From positions 1 to 12,158 of the forward strand of contig DEKZ01000267.1 of NCBI GenBank assembly GCA_002354135.1: 12,158 nt of DNA. The letters run 5' to 3'. This document shows positions 1 through 6,802 of the stretch, one piece after another. Source of the DNA: Massilia sp. UBA2709. GTDB taxonomy: Bacteria > Pseudomonadota > Gammaproteobacteria > Burkholderiales > Burkholderiaceae_D. How positions within the stretch are numbered: position 1 is the stretch's first letter; the number at the start of each line of letters is the position of its first letter. The notes under the pieces are model-generated. The model made no database searches and was not told the DNA's origin. It saw only the letters and a program-made list of their open reading frames with translations. The position numbers were made by a program, and so were the translations under genes.

Positions 1-1
1 T

Positions 2-1774
2 TTCGCGCCGCCGGTCGCGCGCACCGATGCGGACGCCGAGTACCTGCTCAACAAGACCGCCTTCTTCATCGACAACAACCTGGCCCACCTGCGCGCGCCC
101 CTTGAGGCGGCCGCGCCGCGCGCCAAGGCGCAGACGCCCTGGTCGGGCAGCGACCCGCGCTATCCCTTCGCGCATGCCGAGCGCACGCCCGACACCCTGG
201 GGCCGCTGTTCCACGCGCGCCCCGGCGCGCCGCCGCCGAACCTGGTCTTCATCATCGTCGAAGGCCTGGGCCGCACTTTCTCCGGCCCGGGCGCGCGCCT
301 GGGCAGCTTCACGCCCTTCCTCGACGAGCTGGCGGGTAGAAGCCTGTATTTCGAGAACTTCCTGTCCGGCCAGGGCCGCACCTTCGGCGTCCTGACCACG
401 GTGTTCGGCTCCCTGCCCTTCGGCGAGAACGGCCTGGCCGCGCTTGGCGACAGGTTGCCGCGCCACGAATCGCTGCTGACCGTCCTGAAAAGCCAGGACT
501 ACAAGTTGCGCTTCTACTCGGGCTCGAACCTGGACTTCGACAACGAAGGCCTGTTCCTGCGCCGCCAGGGCGCCGACACGCTCGTGAGCGAAAAGGATTT
601 CGGCCCGCCCTACCAGCGCAGCAACGACTGGGGCTATGCCGACCGCGACCTGGTGGAAGTGGCGCTGGCGCGCGAAGCGCAGGCGCCCACCGGCCCGTTC
701 GTGACCATGGTCCAGACCACCAGCATGCACAGCCCCTTCACCTTCCCGGGCAAGAGCGAGTACCTGCGCCGCGTCGACGCGCGCCTGGCCGAGCTGAAGC
801 TGCCGCGTTCGCCGGTGCACGAGAACGGGCGCGACATCTTCGCCAGCATCCTCTACACCGACGACGCGCTGCGCCTGTTCTTCGAGCGCGCCCAGCAACT
901 GCCGGGTTACGACAACACCATCTTCATCGTCACCGGCGACCACCGCCTGCCCGAACTGCCGATGGACACGCGCATCGAGCGCTACCACGTGCCGCTGATC
1001 GTGTACTCGCCGCTGCTGAAGGCGCCGCGCGCGATCAAGGCGGTCTCCTCGCAGTTCGACATCGCGCCTTCGCTGCTGGCCTATCTCGCGAACAATCACG
1101 GCCTGAAGTCCCCGGCGGACGTGAGCTGGATCGGCACGGGCCTGGACACCGAGCCGGCCTTCCGCAACCTGCACGCGATTCCCCTGAAGCAGACCAAGAC
1201 CGAGATGAGCGACTTCGTCTCCGGCACGGCCTACCTGGCCCAGGGACGGCTGTACACGGTCGGCGACGGCATGCAGGTCGACCGCAGCGACGACGCCGGG
1301 GCGCTGGCGCGGGCCCAGGCCCAGTTCCGCGATTTCCTGAAGGCGAACGCCACGGCCGGGCGCAGCACCGCCATGCTGCCGCCTGATGCGGTGAAGCTGG
1401 CCGGCTACGGCGGCGAGCGCACGCTGCGCGGCACGGCGCTGGCCGCGAGCGCGGGCGATATCGGCGTCACGGGCCTGCGCCGTGTTGCAGGGAGCAAGGA
1501 AGCCGTGTTCGAGGCGATCTTCACCAACCACGGCGCGACGAGCTCGCCCGACTTCGTGCCCCTGCTCGTGATCACCAACGAACACGGGCTGGAACTGAAC
1601 GAAACCGTCGCCCCTGCGCGCGCGCTCGCCCCCGGCGAATCGGCCACGGTGAGGCTGCAGCCCAACCTGGACAAGGTTGCGCCGGGCGGCTATTTCGTCT
1701 CGGTCCTGCCTTCGCACCCGGCCACCGGCCGCCCGGTCGGCGTCGGCCAGTACCACGTGGAGACCCGCCTGTGA
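2..1774 (+). CDS. LtaS-like phosphoglycerol transferase / sulfatase-family protein, 5' end missing
   Basis: The frame is open from base 2 to the TGA at 1772-1774 (590 residues visible); the start lies left of the window. The protein belongs to the alkaline-phosphatase/sulfatase superfamily, closest in pattern to LTA synthases, membrane enzymes that move phosphoglycerol or similar groups onto polymers on the outer face of the inner membrane. Numbering from base 2, a beta strand ending in VEG carries the metal-ligand Glu (about residue 87). GQGRT holds the likely nucleophile Thr127, matching the GQGKT motif of LtaS. A DWGYADRDL stretch resembles the W-G-x-x-D-x-x-L signature, and TGDHR (Asp313, His314) supplies further metal ligands, followed by ERYHVP. 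The last 100 or so residues look like an Ig-like beta-sandwich. No membrane helices are visible, so any lie in the missing N-terminus. Its stop overlaps the next gene's start by 4 bases. The family call is solid; the substrate is unknown. Confidence 0.85.
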   Translation, partial: FAPPVARTDADAEYLLNKTAFFIDNNLAHLRAPLEAAAPRAKAQTPWSGSDPRYPFAHAERTPDTLGPLFHARPGAPPPNLVFIIVEGLGRTFSGPGARLGSFTPFLDELAGRSLYFENFLSGQGRTFGVLTTVFGSLPFGENGLAALGDRLPRHESLLTVLKSQDYKLRFYSGSNLDFDNEGLFLRRQGADTLVSEKDFGPPYQRSNDWGYADRDLVEVALAREAQAPTGPFVTMVQTTSMHSPFTFPGKSEYLRRVDARLAELKLPRSPVHENGRDIFASILYTDDALRLFFERAQQLPGYDNTIFIVTGDHRLPELPMDTRIERYHVPLIVYSPLLKAPRAIKAVSSQFDIAPSLLAYLANNHGLKSPADVSWIGTGLDTEPAFRNLHAIPLKQTKTEMSDFVSGTAYLAQGRLYTVGDGMQVDRSDDAGALARAQAQFRDFLKANATAGRSTAMLPPDAVKLAGYGGERTLRGTALAASAGDIGVTGLRRVAGSKEAVFEAIFTNHGATSSPDFVPLLVITNEHGLELNETVAPARALAPGESATVRLQPNLDKVAPGGYFVSVLPSHPATGRPVGVGQYHVETRL

Positions 1775-2709
1775 CGCGCCTGTTCGCCGCCCTGCTGCTG
1801 GCGCTGGCCGCCGCTGTTGCCCATACTGCCCATGCCGCCGACCGCGTCGGCCCGCGCGCCATCTGGACCTGGGAAGAGGATTCCTATGCGATGCTCGAGG
1901 AACCCGCCGAGGCGGCCCGTGCGATCGCCTTCCTGCAGTCGAAATCGATCGACACCGTCTTCCTCTACGCCGACGCCTTCGGCAAGCGCAACCTCATCGT
2001 CTCGCAGCCCCAGCTCTACCGGCGCCTGATCCGGCGCCTGCACGCCTCCGGCCTGAAGGCCTATGCCCTGCTCGGCTCGGGCTACCTGCACACCGAGCGC
2101 TACGTGCTGCCCCAGCACCGCAAGGAAGCCCTGGCCATGCTGCAGCGCGTCCTCGACTACAACAAGACAGCGGCGCTTGACGAACGCTTCGACGGCATCA
2201 ACGTCGACATCGAGCCCCACATCCTCGACGAATGGTCGACCCGCAAGATGGCGCTGCTGGCCGATTTCGTGGCGCTGTCGGATGCACTGATGGCGGCCAA
2301 GCGCGCCTCGGGCCAGGCGCTGCCGATGGGCCCGGCGCTGCCGTTCTGGCTGGACGGCATGCAGATCGAGTGGAAGGGCCAGCGCAAACCAGTCAGCCAG
2401 CACGTGCAGGACATCTACGACTACGTGGCGCTGATGGATTACCGCGACCATGCGCTCGGCGGCGACGGCATCGTCAGCCATGCGATGGACGAACTGCGCT
2501 ACGCCGAACGCATCGAGCGCCGCGTGCTGATCGGCGTCGAGACCCTGCCGAACGCGATCCAGAAGGTCTCCTTCGAACACCTGGAGGAAGCGGACATGGA
2601 GCGCGAGCTGCGCTCGACGGCCCAGAGCGTGGGCGCGATGCAGCCCTTCGGCGGCTTCGTGATCCACCATTACGGGTCCTATCGCAAGTGGCTGGGGCTG
2701 GCGCCCTGA
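1771..2709 (+). CDS. Exported GH18-like TIM-barrel protein (putative glycoside hydrolase)
   Basis: This 312-residue protein starts at a GTG that overlaps the upstream stop (GTGA), which implies translational coupling. Residues 1-22 form a signal peptide (Arg3, an Ala/Leu-rich core, AHA before the cut), so it is exported. The body reads as a TIM barrel: an early strand with AIWTWEED, DTVFLYAD at about 61-68, a DGINVDIEPH segment at 141-150, YVALMDYRDHA at 218-228 and IGVETL at 254-259. The 141-148 segment follows the GH18-type DGxDxDxE pattern, with Asp146 and Glu148 as candidate catalytic residues, but Asn144 replaces the middle Asp. This family recognition is by motif only; it could be another clan of sugar hydrolase or a non-catalytic barrel. 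Coupling to the LtaS-like gene suggests both act on the same surface polymer, which is inference. Confidence 0.75.
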   Translation: MTRLFAALLLALAAAVAHTAHAADRVGPRAIWTWEEDSYAMLEEPAEAARAIAFLQSKSIDTVFLYADAFGKRNLIVSQPQLYRRLIRRLHASGLKAYALLGSGYLHTERYVLPQHRKEALAMLQRVLDYNKTAALDERFDGINVDIEPHILDEWSTRKMALLADFVALSDALMAAKRASGQALPMGPALPFWLDGMQIEWKGQRKPVSQHVQDIYDYVALMDYRDHALGGDGIVSHAMDELRYAERIERRVLIGVETLPNAIQKVSFEHLEEADMERELRSTAQSVGAMQPFGGFVIHHYGSYRKWLGLAP

Positions 2710-2807
2710 GCGCCTGACAAAACCTCCATGGCTGCGTTGCATCGTCTCGCCGTACCCGCGTACTGTCTTCGACGCTGCGCCTTGCCCTGGAGCTTTTGTC
2801 AGGCGCT
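2709..2807. repeat. 99-bp palindromic dispersed element, copy 1
   Basis: The element has 20-base terminal arms, 2709-2728 (AGCGCCTGACAAAACCTCCA) and 2788-2807, that are reverse complements except for one C/C mismatch (2723 against 2793). The interior is a weaker imperfect palindrome. A second copy lies in inverted orientation at 12074-12158. Over the 85 comparable bases 75 are identical, and over the 70-base core (2723-2792) 64 are. The left arm starts on the last base of the upstream stop codon, and the element fills most of the gap between two convergent genes (ends 2709 and 2821). A transcript would fold into a long hairpin with an A-run on one side and a T-run on the other, so it may act as a bidirectional terminator. 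It has the look of a REP- or MITE-like sequence. No transposase is present. Confidence 0.8.
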
Positions 2808-2820
2808 TCTATCTTGGGCG

Positions 2821-3204
2821 TCAGATCCGCGTGAGCCGGATCGTGTGCTGCTGCTCCTTGCCCTCGGCGGTCCAGTGCTGGTGGGCTTCCAGGGTCGACT
2901 CGTCGATCCGGCGCCATTCGAAACGGGCGGGCGCGTTGACGGGTTCGAAGGTGGCGTTGTCGCTGCCGATGCTGGAAGCCTTCCAGGTGAACTCGCCCCA
3001 CTGCGAAATGACTTCCCCATCCTTGAAGGAAATCGTGCTGCCGTCGGTGCGTCCGTCGAAGGCGGCGCTGGCGTAGCGGTGCGACTGGAACACGTTCGGC
3101 TCGGGATGGTCGTATTCCTCGTAGAACTCCTTGCCGTCGGCGCCCTGGCCCTTCCAGCGGCCGGTCAGGAATTGCAGCCGGGCAAAATCCTCAGGACTGA
3201 ACAT
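2821..3204 (-). CDS. Conserved hypothetical protein, small lipocalin-like beta-barrel type
   Basis: This is a 127-residue soluble protein with no signal peptide or membrane segment. The ATG at 3202-3204 is preceded by GAGGAG at a spacing of about 7 bases, which fixes the start. The N-terminus runs FLTGRWKGQG (12-21) and then EFYEEYD (26-32). The remainder alternates short polar and aromatic beta strands (STISFKDGEVISQWGEFTWKA, read as two adjacent strands; FEWRRIDESTLEAHQHW). An N-terminal G-x-W followed by an up-and-down series of strands is typical of small lipocalin/calycin-like domains, so a ligand-binding barrel is plausible, but no function is known to me. It lies 91 bases downstream of the secreted YxFxxD gene on the same strand and could share its transcript. 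It converges on the GH18-like gene across the palindromic element. Confidence 0.75.
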   Translation of the reverse strand: MFSPEDFARLQFLTGRWKGQGADGKEFYEEYDHPEPNVFQSHRYASAAFDGRTDGSTISFKDGEVISQWGEFTWKASSIGSDNATFEPVNAPARFEWRRIDESTLEAHQHWTAEGKEQQHTIRLTRI

Positions 3205-3295
3205 GCGCGTCTCCTCGTCGGGGATGTGGTTCGCGCACTCTACGCGCCTGGCGCGCCGCGCGGCACACGGTAGGCGGGCTGCCGCGCCGGCGGTC

Positions 3296-3670
3296 CTAAT
3301 CCGTGACGACGTGCCAGACGTCCTTCATCTTGTCGCCCTTGCGGTCCCCGGGCTTGGTGTCGTTGGCGAACAGGTAGAGCGGCTTGCCCTTGTAGGCCAG
3401 CTGTTTGCCGCCATCCTCGCGCGTGATCACGGAGTATGGCGCGGCGATGCGGTCGCCGGTGGCCGGCACGGGCGGCCACATCTTCGCGCAGGGCCCGGTG
3501 CAGGCGCTCTTGCCGGAGCCGGCCGTGTCCTTGTCGAAGGTATAGACCGTCATGCCGAAGGCGTCGGCCAGCACGCCATCGACTTTCTTGAGTGACTCGG
3601 CCAGCGCGCCGCTGGCGGACAGCACGAGTGCGGCGCCCACTGCCGCGCAGAAAGGATGAATCGCTTTCAT
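3296..3670 (-). CDS. Secreted YxFxxD-repeat protein (COG4315 / Lipoprotein_15 type)
   Basis: The product is 124 residues. The frame stays open far upstream, but the start is the ATG at 3668-3670: it follows GGGAGC at 6 bases and begins a clear signal peptide (residues 1-24, ending SGALA). The mature part holds two copies of the family motif, YTFDKD at 43-48 and YLFAND at 99-104. Between them is a CTGPCAKMWPP segment whose Cys57 and Cys61 could form a disulfide or bind a metal or heme-like ligand. This matches the family of short secreted 'YxFxxD repeat' proteins, whose biochemical role is not established. There is no lipobox Cys directly after the signal peptide, so it is probably a soluble periplasmic or secreted protein. 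Domain call strong, function unknown. Confidence 0.88.
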   Translation of the reverse strand: MKAIHPFCAAVGAALVLSASGALAESLKKVDGVLADAFGMTVYTFDKDTAGSGKSACTGPCAKMWPPVPATGDRIAAPYSVITREDGGKQLAYKGKPLYLFANDTKPGDRKGDKMKDVWHVVTD

Positions 3671-3795
3671 GGCAAGCTCCCAGTGAGGAGGAATGCCTTC
3701 CAGTATAGGCGGTGCAGCGACCCTCGGCGCCTGCCGCGTCAGCAAAACGAGACGTGTACGCCGTGCCGGATGCAGCTCGCCGGCGAACAGCGGCC

Positions 3796-4857
3796 TCAGG
3801 CCCCGAGAATATCCCTCAGCGCCAGGCAAAGGCTGTCGCACTCGGCCGGCGTGCCGATGCTGATGCGCAGGTAATCGGCGATGCCTTCGCTGTTGAAATG
3901 GCGCACCAGGATCGCCCGCTGGCGCAGGGCCGCGGCCAGCTCGCCCGCCTTCGCGTGCGCATGGGTGACGAACACGAAATTCGCCGCCGACGGCAGGACG
4001 GTGAAGCCGAGTTCGGTCAACTGCCGGGTCAGGTGTTCGCGGCTGGCGACCACGCGCGCCACGCTGTCCCTGAACCAGGCATCGTCTTCGATGGAAGCGA
4101 CCGCCCCGGCGATCGCGGGCCGTCCCAGGGGATAGGAATTGAAGCTGTTCTTGACCCGCTCCAGGCCGGCGATCAGGCCGGCCTGGCCGATCGCATAGCC
4201 GACCCGCAGGCCGGCCAGGGCGCGGGCCTTGGAGAAGGTCTGCACCACCAGCAGGTTCGGGTAACGCGCCACCAGCGCCACGGCCGACTCGGCGCCGAAG
4301 TCGACGTAGGCTTCGTCGATCAGCACGACCCGCTCCGGCTGGGCCTGGACGATCGCCTCGACCTGGTCCAGGCTCAGTGCGATCCCGGTCGGCGCGTTCG
4401 GATTGGCCAGCACGACGCCGCCGCAGGGGCGCGCGTAGTCGGCCGGGTCGATCCGCATGCCGGCATCGAGCGGCAGCGCCGTGTAATCGATGCCGTACAG
4501 GCGGCAATAGACCGCATAGAAACTGTAGCTGATGGCCGGCATCAGGATCGCCTCTTCCTGCTGGAAGAACGCGTAGAAGGCATGGGCCAGCACCTCGTCC
4601 GAGCCGTTGCCGACGAATACCTGGTCCTGGGCCACGCCGTGGTAGGCGGCCAGCGCCTGTTTCAGCCGGGTGGCGTCGGGATCCGGGTAGAGGCGCAGGG
4701 TGTCGGCGGCCTCGGCCCGGCAGGCCGCGAACACCGCGGGCGAAGGGCCGTAGGGGCTTTCGTTGGTATTGAGCTTGACCAGCTTGTAAATGCGCGGCTG
4801 TTCGCCGGGCACATAGGGGGTCAGTTCCCTGATGCAGGGACTCCAGAAGGATTGCAT
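3796..4857 (-). CDS. hisC: Histidinol-phosphate aminotransferase
   Basis: HisC is a cytosolic PLP enzyme that interconverts imidazole-acetol phosphate and histidinol phosphate, using glutamate, in histidine synthesis. From the ATG at 4855-4857 it is 353 residues, the usual family length. A TTG-initiated extension of 13 residues is possible but resembles nothing in the family. Visible features are KLNTNESPYGPSP (28-40), GNGSDEVL (83-90), NPNAPTG (152-158), DEAYVDF (181-187), SKARALAGLRVGY with the PLP-binding Lys210, and the substrate-carboxylate Arg331 in RISIGT. The Shine-Dalgarno sequence is weak. The gene stands alone, with no other his gene in the window, so it may be a second HisC or a relaxed-specificity aromatic/phenylalanine-type transaminase. 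Fold and reaction class are certain; the physiological substrate is less so. Confidence 0.9.
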   Translation of the reverse strand: MQSFWSPCIRELTPYVPGEQPRIYKLVKLNTNESPYGPSPAVFAACRAEAADTLRLYPDPDATRLKQALAAYHGVAQDQVFVGNGSDEVLAHAFYAFFQQEEAILMPAISYSFYAVYCRLYGIDYTALPLDAGMRIDPADYARPCGGVVLANPNAPTGIALSLDQVEAIVQAQPERVVLIDEAYVDFGAESAVALVARYPNLLVVQTFSKARALAGLRVGYAIGQAGLIAGLERVKNSFNSYPLGRPAIAGAVASIEDDAWFRDSVARVVASREHLTRQLTELGFTVLPSAANFVFVTHAHAKAGELAAALRQRAILVRHFNSEGIADYLRISIGTPAECDSLCLALRDILGA

Positions 4858-5019
4858 GGTGGTTGATCCGGGGTGGGAAGGATGTCTCGCAGGCAAGCCT
4901 GACAGCGAGTCTTGCCGATGATACCGTAAATCGGATGCCAGGCTGGCGCCACCGCCCGGCGGCCCGGGTCGGCGAAACGCGTGCGCTCCCCTTGCACCGT
5001 CCGGACAGCTTGTCGAAGA

Positions 5020-5045
5020 CGGCGGCCGAACGCTGCCGGCCGCCG
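5020..5045 (-). terminator. Possible transcription terminator hairpin
   Basis: A perfect 9-bp GC stem (5020-5028 with 5037-5045) around an 8-base loop sits 17 bases beyond the stop of the isochorismatase-like gene on the minus strand. There is no U-run after it, so it is either a pause site or a weak or factor-assisted terminator. The rest of the 205-base gap between hisC and this gene (4858-5062) shows nothing else I can name. Confidence 0.35.
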
Positions 5046-5062
5046 CCGGTGTTGTCCTTGTC

Positions 5063-5704
5063 TCACTCGGTGCGGTCGTAGGAGAACTGGATACCCGGCG
5101 TACCGCCGGTCTCGATGAACAGGTTCATGAAGGCAGGAACGGTTTCGCTGCGCTTCCAGTCGCGCTGCAGTTCACAGAACAACTGCACGGTAGAAATAAG
5201 CTTGGCGCCGGCTTGCTCGACGCGGCGCAGTGCGGCTTCGTGCGCGGCCACGGAGGTGCCGCCGACCGCATCGACCGGCACATAGACCTCGTAGCCTTCG
5301 GCCAGGGCGTCCAGGGCCGGGAAGGTCAGGCAGGCCTCGGTCCACAGCGCAGTCATGATGAGCTTCTTGCGCCCGGTCTCCTGGACCGCCTTGCGGAACT
5401 CGACGTCTTCCCAGCTGTTGATCGTGGTGCGGTCGTAGGTCGGATGCTGTCCCAGCACCTTCTGGATGTGCGGCACGGGTGGTTTGTTGAGGCCGGTCTG
5501 GACATTGACCGTGGAATGCACGATCGGCAGCTTGTAGGTAACCGCGGCGCGCGCACAGCCCACGATCTGGTTCAACATCAATTGCCTGTCCATCGATGCA
5601 ATCGAATTGACCTGCACCGGCTGGTAATCGATGATGATGAAGGCCGCGTTTTGCGAGGTCAGGAGCTGGTCCGCTTTCGGATCGCGAATCGGTTCGCTAG
5701 CCAT
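5063..5704 (-). CDS. YcaC-like isochorismatase-fold cysteine hydrolase
   Basis: From the ATG at 5702-5704, preceded by AGGAAG at about 6 bases, the protein has 213 residues; an upstream in-frame extension is unlikely. It shows the isochorismatase-like hydrolase pattern: catalytic Asp26 in FIIIDYQ, and the nucleophile Cys125 in the TEACLTFPAL segment just after a LIMTALW strand. Length, the NSWEDVEF stretch and the C-terminal CELQRDW block (about 177-183) resemble E. coli YcaC, an oligomeric member whose substrate is unknown, rather than nicotinamidase or true isochorismatase. It is cytosolic, with no signal peptide. It lies downstream of the pirin gene on the same strand (118-base gap) and near a LysR gene, a context that suggests a small regulated detoxification or stress unit. 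The fold call is firm; the substrate cannot be read from sequence. Confidence 0.88.
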   Translation of the reverse strand: MASEPIRDPKADQLLTSQNAAFIIIDYQPVQVNSIASMDRQLMLNQIVGCARAAVTYKLPIVHSTVNVQTGLNKPPVPHIQKVLGQHPTYDRTTINSWEDVEFRKAVQETGRKKLIMTALWTEACLTFPALDALAEGYEVYVPVDAVGGTSVAAHEAALRRVEQAGAKLISTVQLFCELQRDWKRSETVPAFMNLFIETGGTPGIQFSYDRTE

Positions 5705-5768
5705 GATGACTTCCTTTCCTTGACAGGGCCCGCCTGGATTCCAGCCCCGCAAACCCGGGGCCGGCGGG

Positions 5769-5791
5769 GACGGTGCGGGCCCGTCACCGTC
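5769..5791 (-). terminator. Stem-loop between pirin and isochorismatase-like genes
   Basis: A perfect 7-bp stem (GACGGTG at 5769-5775 with CACCGTC at 5785-5791) around a 9-base loop lies 32 bases past the pirin stop. Further GC-rich partial repeats follow on the left. No U-run is seen. It may attenuate transcription from pirin into the next gene or be a processing site; evidence is structural only. Confidence 0.25.
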
Positions 5792-5822
5792 TCTCGTTTC
5801 TATTCCGGAACAGGCACTCGGG

Positions 5823-6692
5823 TCACGCGGCCGCGGCGAAGCGGCCCTTGTTGTAGTCGTCGAAGGCCTGGAGGATTTCCGCCTCGGTATTCATCACGAA
5901 GGGGCCATGGCCCACCATCGGCTCGTCGATCGGCTCGCCGGTCAGCAGCAGCGCCATGGCGTCGCCGTCGGCGCGCAGCCCGAGGGACTTGCCCTCGCGG
6001 CTCAGCAGCACCATTTCGGCGGCGCCCGCCTCCTGGCCGCCTTCGAGGGTGACATGCCCGGACAGCACCACCAGCATCGCCGTGTGGCCTTCAGGCAGCG
6101 CGAGTTCGAATTCGGCATCGCCCGTCAGGCGCAGGTCCCAGATGTTGATGGGCGTGAAGGTCCTGGCCGGGCCCTGTGCGCCCAGCAGTTCGCCGGCGAT
6201 CACGCGCGCCTTGCCGCTGCCGTTCGGCAGGTCGACCACGGGAATGTCGGACGACACGATGCCCTGGTAGCCGCCGGGCGTCATCTTGTCCCTGGCCGGC
6301 AGGTTCACCCACAGCTGGACCATGCGGAAGGGACCGCCGGTCCGGGCAAATGCCGGTGCGTGGTATTCCTCGTGCAGGATGCCTGCCCCGGCGGTCATCC
6401 ATTGCACGTCGCCCGGGCCGATGACGCCGCCATTGCCGGCGGAGTCCTTGTGCTCGACCTCGCCGTCGTAGACGATGGTGACGGTCTCGAAGCCGCGGTG
6501 CGGATGCTGGCCGACGCCGCGCCGCCTGGTCCTCGGCTCGAAATTGTGGGGACCCGCATAGTCGAGCAGCAGGAAGGGGCTGACGTGCTGGCCCAGGTCG
6601 TTGTACGAAAACAGGGAGCGGACCGGGAAACCGTCGCCTACCCAGTGGCTGCGGTTGGTGCCGAATCGTCCGAGGATGGTCTTGCTCATCAT
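5823..6692 (-). CDS. Pirin family protein
   Basis: The product is 289 residues, the usual length for bacterial pirins, two-cupin-domain metal proteins of the cytosol. Some members have quercetinase-like dioxygenase activity; others act as redox-linked regulatory partners. The N-terminal cupin carries the metal site: His63 and His65 in GQHPHRGFETVT, and His107 and Glu109 in AGAGILHEEYH, matching the H-H-H-E set of human pirin. An HKDSAGN segment follows the first strand pair. The C-terminal cupin (about 175-255) lacks metal ligands, as usual. Two ATG codons are adjacent (6692 and 6689); GGAG is 4 bases from the first and 7 from the second, so translation may begin at the second. The LysR gene is divergent across a 110-base gap, a common arrangement for pirins and their regulators. 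Activity on a specific substrate is not predictable. Confidence 0.93.
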   Translation of the reverse strand: MMSKTILGRFGTNRSHWVGDGFPVRSLFSYNDLGQHVSPFLLLDYAGPHNFEPRTRRRGVGQHPHRGFETVTIVYDGEVEHKDSAGNGGVIGPGDVQWMTAGAGILHEEYHAPAFARTGGPFRMVQLWVNLPARDKMTPGGYQGIVSSDIPVVDLPNGSGKARVIAGELLGAQGPARTFTPINIWDLRLTGDAEFELALPEGHTAMLVVLSGHVTLEGGQEAGAAEMVLLSREGKSLGLRADGDAMALLLTGEPIDEPMVGHGPFVMNTEAEILQAFDDYNKGRFAAAA

Positions 6693-6766
6693 ATCTCTCC
6701 AGTCATGCGGTCGCCGTGACCGCTCAATGGAAATGAGCTTATCACCGCAACGATGGAGCGAATAGC

Positions 6767-6802
6767 TTGCAATTTTCGACGATCCGTCCCAATAATAGGA
6801 CG
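6767..6802 (+). promoter_or_regulatory. Candidate LysR-gene promoter and CGTCC-N8-GGACG dyad
   Basis: TTGCAA (6767-6772) and AATAAT (6791-6796), 18 bases apart, resemble a sigma-70 promoter on the plus strand. They predict a transcript start at about 6803, the A of the LysR ATG. A CGTCC-N8-GGACG dyad (6785-6802) overlaps the -10 and could be an operator. This is pattern recognition only. Confidence 0.35.

Noticed and set aside
1690..2742. 350-codon minus-strand frame opposite the GH18-like gene
   Set aside because: Antisense shadow; no domain, and its N-terminus lies in the repeat element.
2728..3273. Plus-strand frame starting MAALHRLAV and the similar minus-strand frame near 12153
   Set aside because: Both start inside the two copies of the repeat; their similarity is the repeat itself, not a protein family.
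3765..3784. GCCGG...CCGGC hairpin as hisC terminator
   Set aside because: A 5-bp stem with a 10-base loop and no T-run is not distinguishable from background at this GC content.
3671..4507. N-terminal extension of the YxFxxD protein to 403 residues
   Set aside because: The extra part overlaps hisC in another frame and precedes a good signal peptide, ATG and Shine-Dalgarno at 3670.
3712..4866. 384-codon plus-strand frame opposite hisC
   Set aside because: Shadow of hisC, with no recognisable domain.
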